Assembly: GCA_946500295.1 (NCBI GenBank)
Contig: CAMMVF010000008.1
Span: 1-64,000, forward strand
Reading direction: 5' to 3'
Source of the DNA: an uncultured Clostridia bacterium
GTDB taxonomy: Bacteria; Bacillota; Clostridia; Oscillospirales; Acutalibacteraceae
DNA: 64,000 bases
The position numbers and the translations under genes were made by a program. A model generated the notes under the pieces. It was not told the DNA's origin, did not search any database, and saw nothing but the letters and a program-made list of their open reading frames with translations. Positions within the stretch are counted from its first letter, which is position 1. Each line of letters begins with the position of its first letter. Below are positions 11,880 through 20,678 of this stretch, one piece after another.

Positions 11880-12506
11880 ATGAAAAATGTTTTGATTCAC
11901 GGCTTAGGACAAAGCAGTAATGAGTGGAATACCGTTAAAAATGAATTGGAAGCGAAAGGCATTTCTTCTATCGCCCCTGATTTATTTGAACTGGCAAAAG
12001 GCAAGGAATTAGACTATACCACAGTATATCAAGCGTTCAGCAAGCTGTGTGAGTCTTACCAAGATAACCTAAACCTTTGCGGACTTTCGCTTGGCGGATT
12101 ACTTGCGCTTGATTATGCTATCCGGTATCCGGAGAAAATTAACTCCCTTGTCCTGATTGGAACGCCGTATGAAATCCCCAAAGGATTACTGAAATTCCAA
12201 AACTTCGTATTTAAGCTTATGCCTAAATCTGCATTTCAAAGTATGGGCGTAAGTAAAAAAGACTTTATTCGTTTGAGCAAATCAATGGCTGAACTGAATT
12301 TTATGAAGTCGGCGGCAATGCTTGATTGCCCTGCTCTTATTCTTTGCGGCGCAAACGATAAAGCAAATATGGAGAGTGCAAAGCGATTTTACGAAGCGAT
12401 GAAAAACAGCAAGCTGGTCATTGTGGAAGATTCCGGTCACGAAGTGAACAAAGATAATCCGAATGAGTTGGTTAGTATTTTGCAAGGTTTTTGGGCTGAA
12501 TATTGA
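11880..12506 (+). CDS. Alpha/beta hydrolase
   Basis: VLIHGLGQSSNEWN, LCGLSLGGLLALDYA, SGHEVNKDNP. Confidence 0.85.
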   Translation: MKNVLIHGLGQSSNEWNTVKNELEAKGISSIAPDLFELAKGKELDYTTVYQAFSKLCESYQDNLNLCGLSLGGLLALDYAIRYPEKINSLVLIGTPYEIPKGLLKFQNFVFKLMPKSAFQSMGVSKKDFIRLSKSMAELNFMKSAAMLDCPALILCGANDKANMESAKRFYEAMKNSKLVIVEDSGHEVNKDNPNELVSILQGFWAEY

Positions 12507-12541
12507 TATCAATAAATCAGATAGTTGTGGAGGTGTTTAGC

Positions 12542-12976
12542 TTGGAAATCAAAAAAATTGATGATACCCAAATGACGAATGCTATTGACTTGATTTGGAA
12601 AACTTTTTTACAGTTTGAAGCTCCCGACTATTCTGAAGAAGGAGTTAAGTCGTTTCAGAATTTTATTGAGAATAAAGAGATCATTAAGACATTAGAGTTT
12701 TGGGGTGCTTATGACGAAGAAGGACTAAAGGGAGTTATCGCAACAAATGAAAACCGTAAGCACATCTGTTGCTTTTTTGTAAAAGCACAGTATCAAAGAC
12801 AAGGTATCGGTAGGAAGCTGTGGGACTTTCTAAGAGAAAATAGTCGGAGCAATATCATTACAGTAAATTCTTCTCCGTATGCAGTTCCTATCTATCATAA
12901 ACTGGGTTTCGTAGATACTGATACGGAGCAACTTTCGGACGGTATGCGATATACCCCTATGAAGTATGAAAAATAA
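12542..12976 (+). CDS. GNAT-family N-acetyltransferase
   Basis: FFVKAQYQRQGIGRKLWDFL, YHKLGFVDT; TTG start 12542 after GGAGGTG. Confidence 0.8.
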   Translation: MEIKKIDDTQMTNAIDLIWKTFLQFEAPDYSEEGVKSFQNFIENKEIIKTLEFWGAYDEEGLKGVIATNENRKHICCFFVKAQYQRQGIGRKLWDFLRENSRSNIITVNSSPYAVPIYHKLGFVDTDTEQLSDGMRYTPMKYEK

Positions 12977-13066
12977 TTGGTTAATTTAAAAAAAGGTGAT
13001 TCGTAGGTGAAACGCTGCATTGTAGTAACCGAAATAGTCTAAAAATAAAATATCAGGAGGTTTAAA

Positions 13067-13696
13067 ATGACTATTTCGGAAACAAAAATTTATCCTCGTA
13101 CCGGGGAGAAACAAACGGTATATTTAAAAAATGTAGTAAAAAATCCGAACATTATTGTTGGTGATTATACGATGTATAATGACTTCGTAAATGATCCAAG
13201 AGACTTTGAAAAAAATAATGTTCTGTATCACTATCCAATCAATCACGACAGACTGATTATTGGGAAGTTTTGCTCTATTGCGTGTGGTGCAAAGTTTATT
13301 TTCACGAGTGCTAACCATACCCTTAAGTCATTATCAACCTATCCTTTTCCGCTGTTTTTTGAAGAGTGGGAATTGGACAAAAGCAATGTAACAGATTCGT
13401 GGGATAACAAGGGTGATATTGTTATCGGCAACGATGTGTGGATTGGGTATGAAGCCGTTATTATGTCCGGTGTTACCATTGGTGATGGAGCAATCATTGG
13501 TACTCGTGCATTAGTAACAAAAGATGTGCCGCCTTATACGATTGTGGGCGGTGTACCCGCACGACAAATCCGAAAGCGGTTTTCTGAAGATATCATATCA
13601 TCGTTATTAGATGTTAGATGGTGGGAATGGTCAAAGGAAAAGATCAAGAAGAACATTTCTGCAATCAAAACAGGATATATTTATAACCTGAAGTGA
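13067..13696 (+). CDS. Xenobiotic acetyltransferase (Vat/CatB-like left-handed beta-helix)
   Basis: YPINHDRLIIGKFCSIACGAKFIFTSANH...GDIVIGNDVWIGYEAVIMSGVTIGDGAIIG. Confidence 0.8.
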   Translation: MTISETKIYPRTGEKQTVYLKNVVKNPNIIVGDYTMYNDFVNDPRDFEKNNVLYHYPINHDRLIIGKFCSIACGAKFIFTSANHTLKSLSTYPFPLFFEEWELDKSNVTDSWDNKGDIVIGNDVWIGYEAVIMSGVTIGDGAIIGTRALVTKDVPPYTIVGGVPARQIRKRFSEDIISSLLDVRWWEWSKEKIKKNISAIKTGYIYNLK

Positions 13697-13786
13697 TATT
13701 AGGATTGACAGAATAATAAATATCAAATTCAATTACATAGTCGCTTGGTTTTATAAAAATCAGGCGGCTGTTTTGTGTGTTTGCTC

Positions 13787-13855
13787 GTAATGGGCAGTAA
13801 CTTGGTGGTGAAAGTCCACTACAGGCTTGGCAGTGCTACAAGTCAGATGCAAACA
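13787..13855 (+). other. Possible group II intron 5' (domain I) fragment
   Basis: GTAATGGGCAGTAACTTGGTGGTGAAAGTCCACTACAGGCTTGGCAGTGCTACAAGTCAGATGCAA resembles 5' ends of clostridial group II introns; no maturase ORF follows. Confidence 0.4.
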
Positions 13856-14012
13856 TTATACGGCTTGGTTTCTTTTTATCTTAAGAAAATGGATTATATC
13901 TATTTACAACTTACAACGCAGCAATAAAATTAAAAAAATCTCCCTAAACACTTGACAATAATTTGCACCTGTGATATAATATCAATCGTTGCTTAGGAAG
14001 TAATTAATAAAT

Positions 14013-14086
14013 GCGGATGTAGTTTAGTGGTAGAACTTCAGCCTTCCAAGCTGATCGTGTGGGTTCGATTCCCATCATCCGCTCCA
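14013..14086 (+). tRNA. tRNA-Gly (anticodon TCC), encoded CCA
   Basis: GCGGATG acceptor, anticodon arm CAGCCTTCCAAGCTG, GGTTCGATTCC T-arm, CATCCGCTCCA. Confidence 0.95.
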
Positions 14087-14090
14087 TTAA

Positions 14091-14113
14091 AAACCGGTTA
14101 ATTCCGGTTTTTT
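14091..14113 (+). terminator. Hairpin plus T-run between the two tRNAs
   Basis: AAACCGG-TTAATT-CCGGTTTTTT; variant of the dispersed palindrome lacking the GGAAC core. Confidence 0.5.
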
Positions 14114-14115
14114 GT

Positions 14116-14192
14116 GCGCCAATAGCTCAGCTGGATAGAGCAACTGCCTTCTAAGCAGTAGGTCAGGGGTTCGAGTCCCTTTTGGCGCGCCA
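14116..14192 (+). tRNA. tRNA-Arg (anticodon TCT), encoded CCA
   Basis: GCGCCAA acceptor, ACTGCCTTCTAAGCAGT anticodon arm, GGTTCGAGTCC, TTGGCGCGCCA. Confidence 0.95.
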
Positions 14193-14205
14193 TCCAACTG
14201 ATACT

Positions 14206-14585
14206 GATAGGATATTGCTTAAACGCCGCTTGCGGTGGCTAAGCAACACCCTATCAATCATCAGATTGATAACATTTTTTGTTGTCTATCGGAAACTTAT
14301 TATCGCTGCCTTGTACGGCTAATTCAGTAAAAAGCATGTACTGAAAAAATCGACGCTTCGCCAGCGTTTTTTTAAGAGTTCGCTTGTGAAAATCTATCTC
14401 TTCACTAATACTCTTACAGGACTATTTGTGCCTACCAGTAGCTAGTCCTTACCCGAGCGCCGCAGTAGCAATTTAATTTATAAATTGGCTCGCTCCCCGC
14501 TCATCGGTAAAACCGACGTCATGGCGATCGTCGCATAGCTGTCGCAGGCTCTTCGTCTTAGTTTCCGCAACTAATTCAGTTGTAG
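14206..14585. other. Hairpin-dense non-coding region (possible large structured RNA; strand uncertain)
   Basis: Perfect stems GATAGG/CCTATC, TTGCTTA/TAAGCAA, TTCAGTA/TACTGAA, AAGAGT/ACTCTT enclosing GTGAA/TTCAC, AGGACTA/TAGTCCT, CGAGC/GCTCG enclosing CAATTTA/TAAATTG, TCGGT/ACCGA, CAACT/AGTTG; no ORF. Confidence 0.5.
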
Positions 14586-14586
14586 C

Positions 14587-14770
14587 AAAAAAGAAGTTCA
14601 CCACTTCGCAATCCTCGCAAAGTGATGAACGGGACAAATGTATTCCTATCACGGTTTGACCGTGGGGAAGGCATCCATAAGTCTCTAAAGTGTGCTTTCA
14701 CTTTGGAGGTGCAAGCTCACAATTTGCTGGTAACAAGTTGTGGGCTATGGTTGCTTTCTTCATCTTTTTC
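14587..14770 (-). ncRNA. Candidate minus-strand ncRNA of about 180 nt
   Basis: Promoter at 14777-14805 and intrinsic terminator (14596-14630 hairpin then T6 at 14592-14587 on minus strand); internal stems 14671-14679/14746-14754, 14683-14692/14699-14708, 14715-14726/14734-14745, 14650-14655/14659-14664; no ORF. Confidence 0.5.
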
Positions 14771-14776
14771 TCTTAT

Positions 14777-14805
14777 ATTGTAGTATTATTTTACGGATTT
14801 GTCAA
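14777..14805 (-). promoter_or_regulatory. Sigma-A-like promoter driving the candidate ncRNA
   Basis: Minus strand TTGACA (14805-14800), 17-nt spacer, TACAAT (14782-14777). Confidence 0.6.
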
Positions 14806-14886
14806 CGGATTCTTACTAATTTTTTAAGCTTTTTCGTTACAATATTGAAATCTTATTTCTGTTACTTATTTCTGTTATAAGTAAAT

Positions 14887-14926
14887 AAAAAAAGCCCCTG
14901 TGCAGCCAATGAAAGCCGCACAGGGG
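14887..14926 (-). terminator. Intrinsic terminator of the helicase gene
   Basis: CCCCTGTGC/GCACAGGGG stem followed by a T7 run on the minus strand. Confidence 0.85.
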
Positions 14927-14936
14927 AGAGGTAAGT

Positions 14937-14966
14937 TTTAAAATCGGAACCAGTTCCGGTTTTAAA
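14937..14966. repeat. Dispersed palindrome copy A
   Basis: TTTAAAATCGGAAC-CA-GTTCCGGTTTTAAA, one mismatch. Confidence 0.85.
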
Positions 14967-14968
14967 TT

Positions 14969-17900
14969 TTATAAATCAGAAAATTTGTTTTTTCTTCTTA
15001 CTTTTAAATATTGACATATTACTTGTACATTAGGTATATTTTTCCATAAATTATAATCACCTACTACTGCAATTCTAAATTTTGCTCTGGAAACCGCAAC
15101 ATTAATGATATTAGGTTTCTGTCCTACCCATGAAGCTGCTCTTACACCTGTTTGACTGTCACATCCTAAAACAAGTACCACCTCTCTAGCCTCCTTCCCC
15201 TGAAATGTATGTACTGTACCACAATGCTCATTTACCCATTCATTAACCTCTTTTGAATTATCGTAACCTGATTGCGATAATACAGAACGCATCATTTTTC
15301 TTAAGCTTTCTGCAACGCTTTTAAAAGGGGTTATAATATACATATCGGGTAAACCTTTATAAACTTCAATAAAGTGTTTAAACAATTTTTTTGTAAATTC
15401 AATTTGATTTTGTACAGTATGATCTTTATTATTGTTTTCTTTACCTCTAACATCGAACCATTCTGAAATTTTTAAGGCAAATACCTCTTCGTTATCCGGT
15501 GGATTAGTCATATAAAACATTTTGTTATCATATGCAACTTCATTCGATATTTCAAACATAGGGCTTATACATCGCCTATGAACAACCAATGGACATCCAA
15601 GCCATATGTCATTGCCATTTACATTCCTATATCCACCATATTTATTCCCTGCATCAGCAAGCATTTGAACTGAAAGTTCAGGCAATCTATAATTTGCAGG
15701 TATATTATATTCATTAGCAAAGCGCTTTATTAACTCTTTCGGTACAGTTAAAACAGGTTCCACCTGAAGAGGATCTCCTACTATGATAGCTCGTTGGCAA
15801 CGCCATAAGGCTCCTAATGCACTCTGGGGCGTTGCTTGACCTGCTTCATCGATTACAAGTAAACCTAGTTCATCTTCGCCAATATCCAGTAAGAATTTTT
15901 CTACCGAAGCAAAAGTCGTAGAAATAACGGGGATTACTAATAATAAAGTATTGAGTAGCTCACCGTACGAACTTTGGCGATCTTCAGCGGTGTATTTGCC
16001 GTCCCATAAAGAGAATAGCCTTTGTAAATTCTGCTTAACGCTGTTACTTAATAACACAAAAGCTTTATTAACTTGTAGAGCTTGATAAAACAATTCTTCT
16101 CTAAGTTCATTATATCTATCGTATACCCAAGGACAAGTTTCCTGAGATTTACTATTTTTTGTTATGTTAGCCCAAAACAATTTATCACCCCATTTATCAT
16201 TATCTCTACAACTATCTTTATATTTAGCTTTTTCTGAGTGTATATTGGCTCTAATGTTGTTTAATGCTTTGGTATTACTATCTAGCTTTTCGCTGTAAAT
16301 AATTTTACGATTTTCCAACTGATGGATCTCATCTTCAATAAGTTTGCACGCTCTTTCTTGTTCGTAAACTGCATGCCGCACATTTGCCATATGTGTATTT
16401 AAATTACGTAACTTAATTGCGTTATCATTGTATTTAAATAGCTTTTCTAATAAGCTCATGTTTAGCTTTTGTAGAGTTATTTCACTATTTATAGAATTTA
16501 CTTCTTCTTTTAATTTAAATAACTTTTCATTTTCTTGTTGACTAATGATTTTTTTATTTTGCAGATGTATTTTTATTTGTTTATATGTCTCTAAATCCTC
16601 CTTGATAGCAGATACAAGGAACGCTTCTTTTTCCAGTAAAGATTGCGCATAAGCAATCCGTTCTCTTTCGTCTAAGACTTTTTGTAGCGCTTCGTTGAAA
16701 TTATTTCTTACAATATTCCAATCGCATTCTTCCTCGTCATAGTAACGCTTTAATGTAATCTTATCCTTTGACCACCACAGTCGATCCTTTAATTTATATA
16801 AATTTTCTTTTTTCCCCAGTTTAGCCGAAATTAGTCCCCATGCAGGTTCTCCTATCAGCTTACTGGCAACATCAGAAAAATAAATGTCATCAGAATTTTC
16901 ATATATATTTTTAGAAAATAGACCAGTTCTATCTTTTGATATGAATATAGGAAGGTTCACTGAAATGTTTTCTACAGCAGCGTTATTATTTGAAGCTACC
17001 AAAATACCAAATTTCTTTAATCTATTATCCATGCAATAATAAAAACGATTATACTGATCGCAGGGATTTTTGAATTCAACCCTTTTAAAAGCAGAATCGG
17101 GTTTGTCATAGCTGACTAAAACTTTAGCTCTTTCTATAACATTTGAGGCAACTATCTCTTTTAGCAATGTAGTTTTACCGGTTCCAGGAGGTCCGTTTAT
17201 GGAAAATATATCCTGATCTCCACGAGTAGAAAGGTTTATCCCTATCTGTTGCATTAAGGAAGGATCATACTTACCTGGCCATACTCCTAAAGGATAATTA
17301 TTAGCAGATAGGCACCTTTTCATTTCATCAATGTTTGAATCTATCAAAATTCTTTCAGGTGTTTCTTGTAGTTCTGCAAGTATATATTTTTTTATCCTTT
17401 CGTTAAGATTATCACTTACATTTTTCATATCATTAAGGTAAAAACTTTGGAATAACTCAGTCGATGGCTCGATAGGAGGAAAACTTCCATCTTTTTTCAT
17501 TTTTTGCGTTTTTTTACGCGCCCATATTGAAGATGAAAATAAGTCTCTCGGTAACTGTAGTATATTAGAAATTTCAATTAAGATATTTTCTAATGTCGCT
17601 TTGTCGAGCGACTGATCTTGTAAGTGATTTATTATATATTCATTCATGTCATTTTCAAATAAACGGGACTCTTGTGGGTCTAATTCGACCTTGATAGAGA
17701 AAGAAGATACAATTTTGCAAACAGCCCACACAAAGCTAGATACTGAAAATGATTTAGCAACATAATATCCATTTTCATCAACTTTAAAAGCAAATATACA
17801 TGTATTTGTGTTATCTACTTCAATGCGTTCGTCCTCTTTTTCATCTGTCTTGGATAACATCCATCTTATTAAATCAATTGACTTAATTTGACCACAGTAC

Positions 17901-18055
17901 AAATCATAACTTAGTTTAACTTCATTATTTTCTTTTTCTATAGTCCATGGCAAATTAGTCATATTATTAATATTGATATCCTTCTTTTTATTTATTGGCC
18001 AACATGGTGTAAAGTACTCAATCTTATACCAGTAATCTAGAATATTTCTAATCAT
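14969..18055 (-). CDS. SF1 helicase, Upf1/DNA2-like (AAA_11/AAA_12)
   Basis: NGPPGTGKTTLLKEIV (Walker A), LLVIDEAGQATPQSALGAL (motif II), IVGDPLQVEPV, CGTVHTFQGKEAREVVLVLG, NVAVSRAKFRIAVVGD. Confidence 0.9.
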   Translation of the reverse strand: MIRNILDYWYKIEYFTPCWPINKKKDININNMTNLPWTIEKENNEVKLSYDLYCGQIKSIDLIRWMLSKTDEKEDERIEVDNTNTCIFAFKVDENGYYVAKSFSVSSFVWAVCKIVSSFSIKVELDPQESRLFENDMNEYIINHLQDQSLDKATLENILIEISNILQLPRDLFSSSIWARKKTQKMKKDGSFPPIEPSTELFQSFYLNDMKNVSDNLNERIKKYILAELQETPERILIDSNIDEMKRCLSANNYPLGVWPGKYDPSLMQQIGINLSTRGDQDIFSINGPPGTGKTTLLKEIVASNVIERAKVLVSYDKPDSAFKRVEFKNPCDQYNRFYYCMDNRLKKFGILVASNNNAAVENISVNLPIFISKDRTGLFSKNIYENSDDIYFSDVASKLIGEPAWGLISAKLGKKENLYKLKDRLWWSKDKITLKRYYDEEECDWNIVRNNFNEALQKVLDERERIAYAQSLLEKEAFLVSAIKEDLETYKQIKIHLQNKKIISQQENEKLFKLKEEVNSINSEITLQKLNMSLLEKLFKYNDNAIKLRNLNTHMANVRHAVYEQERACKLIEDEIHQLENRKIIYSEKLDSNTKALNNIRANIHSEKAKYKDSCRDNDKWGDKLFWANITKNSKSQETCPWVYDRYNELREELFYQALQVNKAFVLLSNSVKQNLQRLFSLWDGKYTAEDRQSSYGELLNTLLLVIPVISTTFASVEKFLLDIGEDELGLLVIDEAGQATPQSALGALWRCQRAIIVGDPLQVEPVLTVPKELIKRFANEYNIPANYRLPELSVQMLADAGNKYGGYRNVNGNDIWLGCPLVVHRRCISPMFEISNEVAYDNKMFYMTNPPDNEEVFALKISEWFDVRGKENNNKDHTVQNQIEFTKKLFKHFIEVYKGLPDMYIITPFKSVAESLRKMMRSVLSQSGYDNSKEVNEWVNEHCGTVHTFQGKEAREVVLVLGCDSQTGVRAASWVGQKPNIINVAVSRAKFRIAVVGDYNLWKNIPNVQVICQYLKVRRKNKFSDL

Positions 18056-18295
18056 ATAAATCCCTCACAATTTGCTAGTGTCTATGCTGTGAAAGTGTAT
18101 TAATACAACCTTATATCAAATATTTAAAATAAGAACACTCTCTATGTGAAATATTACCACAATTTTATTCAAATATCAATATGCATTAATTATATATCTG
18201 AAAGTTTTTGTTTTTTATGCTTTTTGCTCTGATTGTCTCAGCTAATAAAGATTATTTGTAAGATGTTATTTGTAAGATGTGATGAATGTAATTCA

Positions 18296-18319
18296 AAAAG
18301 CGGAACTGGTTCCGGTTTT
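18296..18319. repeat. Dispersed palindrome copy B (hybrid GCGG/CCGG arms)
   Basis: AAAAGCGGAAC-TG-GTTCCGGTTTT, one mismatched pair. Confidence 0.85.
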
Positions 18320-18412
18320 AACTTAAAAATCTTGACTTTTAAATAATTTATATCTATACTTAAATCAATCGGTGAAATAATACCACTTTAAGCAATGTTA
18401 GGGTGAAATACA

Positions 18413-19177
18413 ATGAATAATAACGGTAACATTTATACTCAGGCATTAAGTCTGTTTTTAGAGCGAAACGGCCATCTGCGCAGTCTCAGCTCCTACTATC
18501 ACATGACTTTAAGAAATGAAGCTTTTTTGAGAAAAGAGCATACCAGCTCGTTCCTTATTGTTTTTTTAGGTCTTTCCATAAGTTGTTTTGTTATTACTCT
18601 CCTATTATTTATATACGGCGCTTGGGCTTTCGCCGGCAGTCAAACGCAATACTCATTAATCTACAATGAAGCTGCGGCTCATTATTTTAGTAACTACATG
18701 TCTGTGTATATAGCCAACTGTATTTTCGCAGGTCTTACTGTTCTTTTTTTAGCAATAGCGCTTCTGTTGGGAATACCTCTCAGAATAAGAAAAAAGAAGA
18801 AAACAGCTCGCTTGAAAGCGCTTGCTGTTGAAGCAAATACAGAAATAAAGAAAAAAGCTGAAGTGCATTGCAATATGGTGGATAACATAGAAGCTCAGCT
18901 CGCAAGCCTTAATATTCTCCATCCGGTATATTGGAACGCCGGAGACGTTATATTAAATTACATTATTTTAAATAGAGCGACGAACATAACCGAAGCGATA
19001 AATCTCTACGAGCACGAAAGACAGGTTAATCAGCAGCTCATGCAAAACCAGATGATGATCGACGGCTTACAGAATATGCAGCGAGAATTAAAGCAAATCA
19101 AGTGGTTTAGCGCAGCTACTGCATTCAACACAGCCCTGCCGAGAACTACTCATGTTCATGTACATAATTGGCGATAA
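18413..19177 (+). CDS. Hypothetical membrane protein, two TM segments and coiled C-terminus
   Basis: ORF preceded by GTTAGGGTG; two hydrophobic helices. Confidence 0.65.
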   Translation: MNNNGNIYTQALSLFLERNGHLRSLSSYYHMTLRNEAFLRKEHTSSFLIVFLGLSISCFVITLLLFIYGAWAFAGSQTQYSLIYNEAAAHYFSNYMSVYIANCIFAGLTVLFLAIALLLGIPLRIRKKKKTARLKALAVEANTEIKKKAEVHCNMVDNIEAQLASLNILHPVYWNAGDVILNYIILNRATNITEAINLYEHERQVNQQLMQNQMMIDGLQNMQRELKQIKWFSAATAFNTALPRTTHVHVHNWR

Positions 19178-19192
19178 GTTAGTAAATATTTT

Positions 19193-19234
19193 AACCCCTT
19201 GGTTACACATCAGATTGTAATCAAGGGGTTTTAC
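19193..19234 (+). terminator. Intrinsic terminator of the 18413 gene
   Basis: AACCCCTTG-g-TTACA/TGTAA-t-CAAGGGGTT then TTTTACA. Confidence 0.8.
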
Positions 19235-19240
19235 ATTTCA

Positions 19241-19262
19241 AAACCGGAACTGGTTCCGGTTT
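19241..19262. repeat. Dispersed palindrome copy C
   Basis: AAACCGGAAC-TG-GTTCCGGTTT. Confidence 0.9.
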
Positions 19263-19331
19263 CATAAGAAAAAGAGCAGGGGAGAAGCCCTGCTCGCAAA
19301 ATCTGTAATCTTGTATTTTAATTATATTATT

Positions 19332-19958
19332 TTATATTGACTTTTTCTTCTTTAATGCCATCATTATGATAACCGCCAAAAGGGCTAATATGATTATTAA
19401 TTCAACAACAATCACGATAATATAAGCTATATTGTTGTTTTGTACAGGAACTCTATTAGACGGTTCGGCGATGGGTTGTACAGTTGATGATCCTGTTGTG
19501 GCTTCAATCACAGACTCTGGTTCTGAACTTGGTTCAGTTTTTGCTTCTGTTGGCGCTACTGTTGCTACTTCAGTTGGTTCAACATCCAGATATTCATAAT
19601 CAAAGTCATTGTTTATCACGTAGTCCTCTCCAGCTGTGCCCTTGTAGCAATATATTTTGAAACTATCTACTTTAGGATAATCTTGCGCACCAGCTATTGT
19701 TACTGCACTAGATTCAGACATGAGTTTTGAATAGTCATAGCCGAAAGCATTATCTTCGATTTCAATAACACTTGGAGGAATAGAAATACTTGATAGTTTG
19801 TTGCAATTAGAAAATGCCCATCTACCAATACTTAAAAGACCATCGTTTAATGTTATGTCTTCCAAGTTTTTACAATCATAAAAAGCGTAGCCTTCAATTG
19901 ATTCAACAGATTTTGGGAGCACAACTCTTGTAAGTCCAGTATTATAAAAAGCTTGTTG
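19332..19958 (-). pseudogene. 5'-truncated BspA-like leucine-rich-repeat surface protein
   Basis: Frame upstream of the GTG call reads stop-QQAFYNTGLTRVVLPKSVESIEGYAFYDCKNLEDITL: starts mid-LRR with no signal peptide; C-terminal TM plus KKKKS. Confidence 0.75.
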
Positions 19959-19980
19959 CTATAACTGCATATAAAAATTT

Positions 19981-20004
19981 AAAACCGGAACTGGTTCCGG
20001 TTTT
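19981..20004. repeat. Dispersed palindrome copy D
   Basis: AAAACCGGAAC-TG-GTTCCGGTTTT. Confidence 0.9.
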
Positions 20005-20009
20005 TTTAA

Positions 20010-20594
20010 TTACTTTATTTTGATGTGGGCAATTTGCTGATTGCGGTAAGCCAAAAAATCCTCAATCCATTTCGGAGTATCACTGCCAAGCGTGATTATT
20101 TCTCCGTTTTTGTAATTAGCAACCTCTCTATAACCGTTAAAGTTGTCATAGAAATACGCAATATCGCAGTAAGGGAGGATCCTGTTTAAATCCTCAAACC
20201 TATGCTCAAATCGCTTAATGACATCCTCTCTCGGTATATTGTGACCGCCTTTCTTTACACGATTTTCAATACGCAGCAAAGACTCCTTGGCAGAATCCAA
20301 ACCGACATAATACAGTCGGACAAAGTAACCTTTTGCCTTGGCTTTGGCAATGGTTTTTTCTGTTCTTACACCGCTTAAGGTAGTTTCCTGAGTAAAGGTA
20401 ATACCTTTATCTATGCACTCGTTAATTAATTGAACTGCATACTTTCCGCCCTCAAGCCTATTGCCATTGAATTTCAGATTAATTTTATCTACATCAATTA
20501 TAGTACCAAAATCGTTAAGTCGGGATTTCAATGAACCTACCAGACTGCTTTTTCCAACCCCATTGACTCCGCCGACAATATTATATATTTTCAA
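20010..20594 (-). CDS. Zeta-toxin-like P-loop kinase
   Basis: IYNIVGGVNGVGKSSLVGSL Walker A; FTQETTLSG; YYVGLDSAKESLLRIENRVKKGGHNIPREDVIKRFEHR. Confidence 0.8.
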   Translation of the reverse strand: MKIYNIVGGVNGVGKSSLVGSLKSRLNDFGTIIDVDKINLKFNGNRLEGGKYAVQLINECIDKGITFTQETTLSGVRTEKTIAKAKAKGYFVRLYYVGLDSAKESLLRIENRVKKGGHNIPREDVIKRFEHRFEDLNRILPYCDIAYFYDNFNGYREVANYKNGEIITLGSDTPKWIEDFLAYRNQQIAHIKIK

Positions 20595-20678
20595 TCCCCT
20601 TACCTCCTAAAATACTTAAAAAACGCCATAATATCGCCTCGTTTATATAGTATATTGTACTACATCCTTTTTATTCTG

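Noticed and set aside
14637-14760. Riboswitch, T-box or SRP RNA identity for the structured region
   Set aside because: No T-box GGGTGGNACCGCG, no SRP GGTCAGGTCCGGAAGGAAGCA-like loop, and no downstream gene to regulate on the minus strand.
18252-18280. Short direct repeat TATTTGTAAGATGT x2
   Set aside because: Too short and AT-rich to interpret alone.
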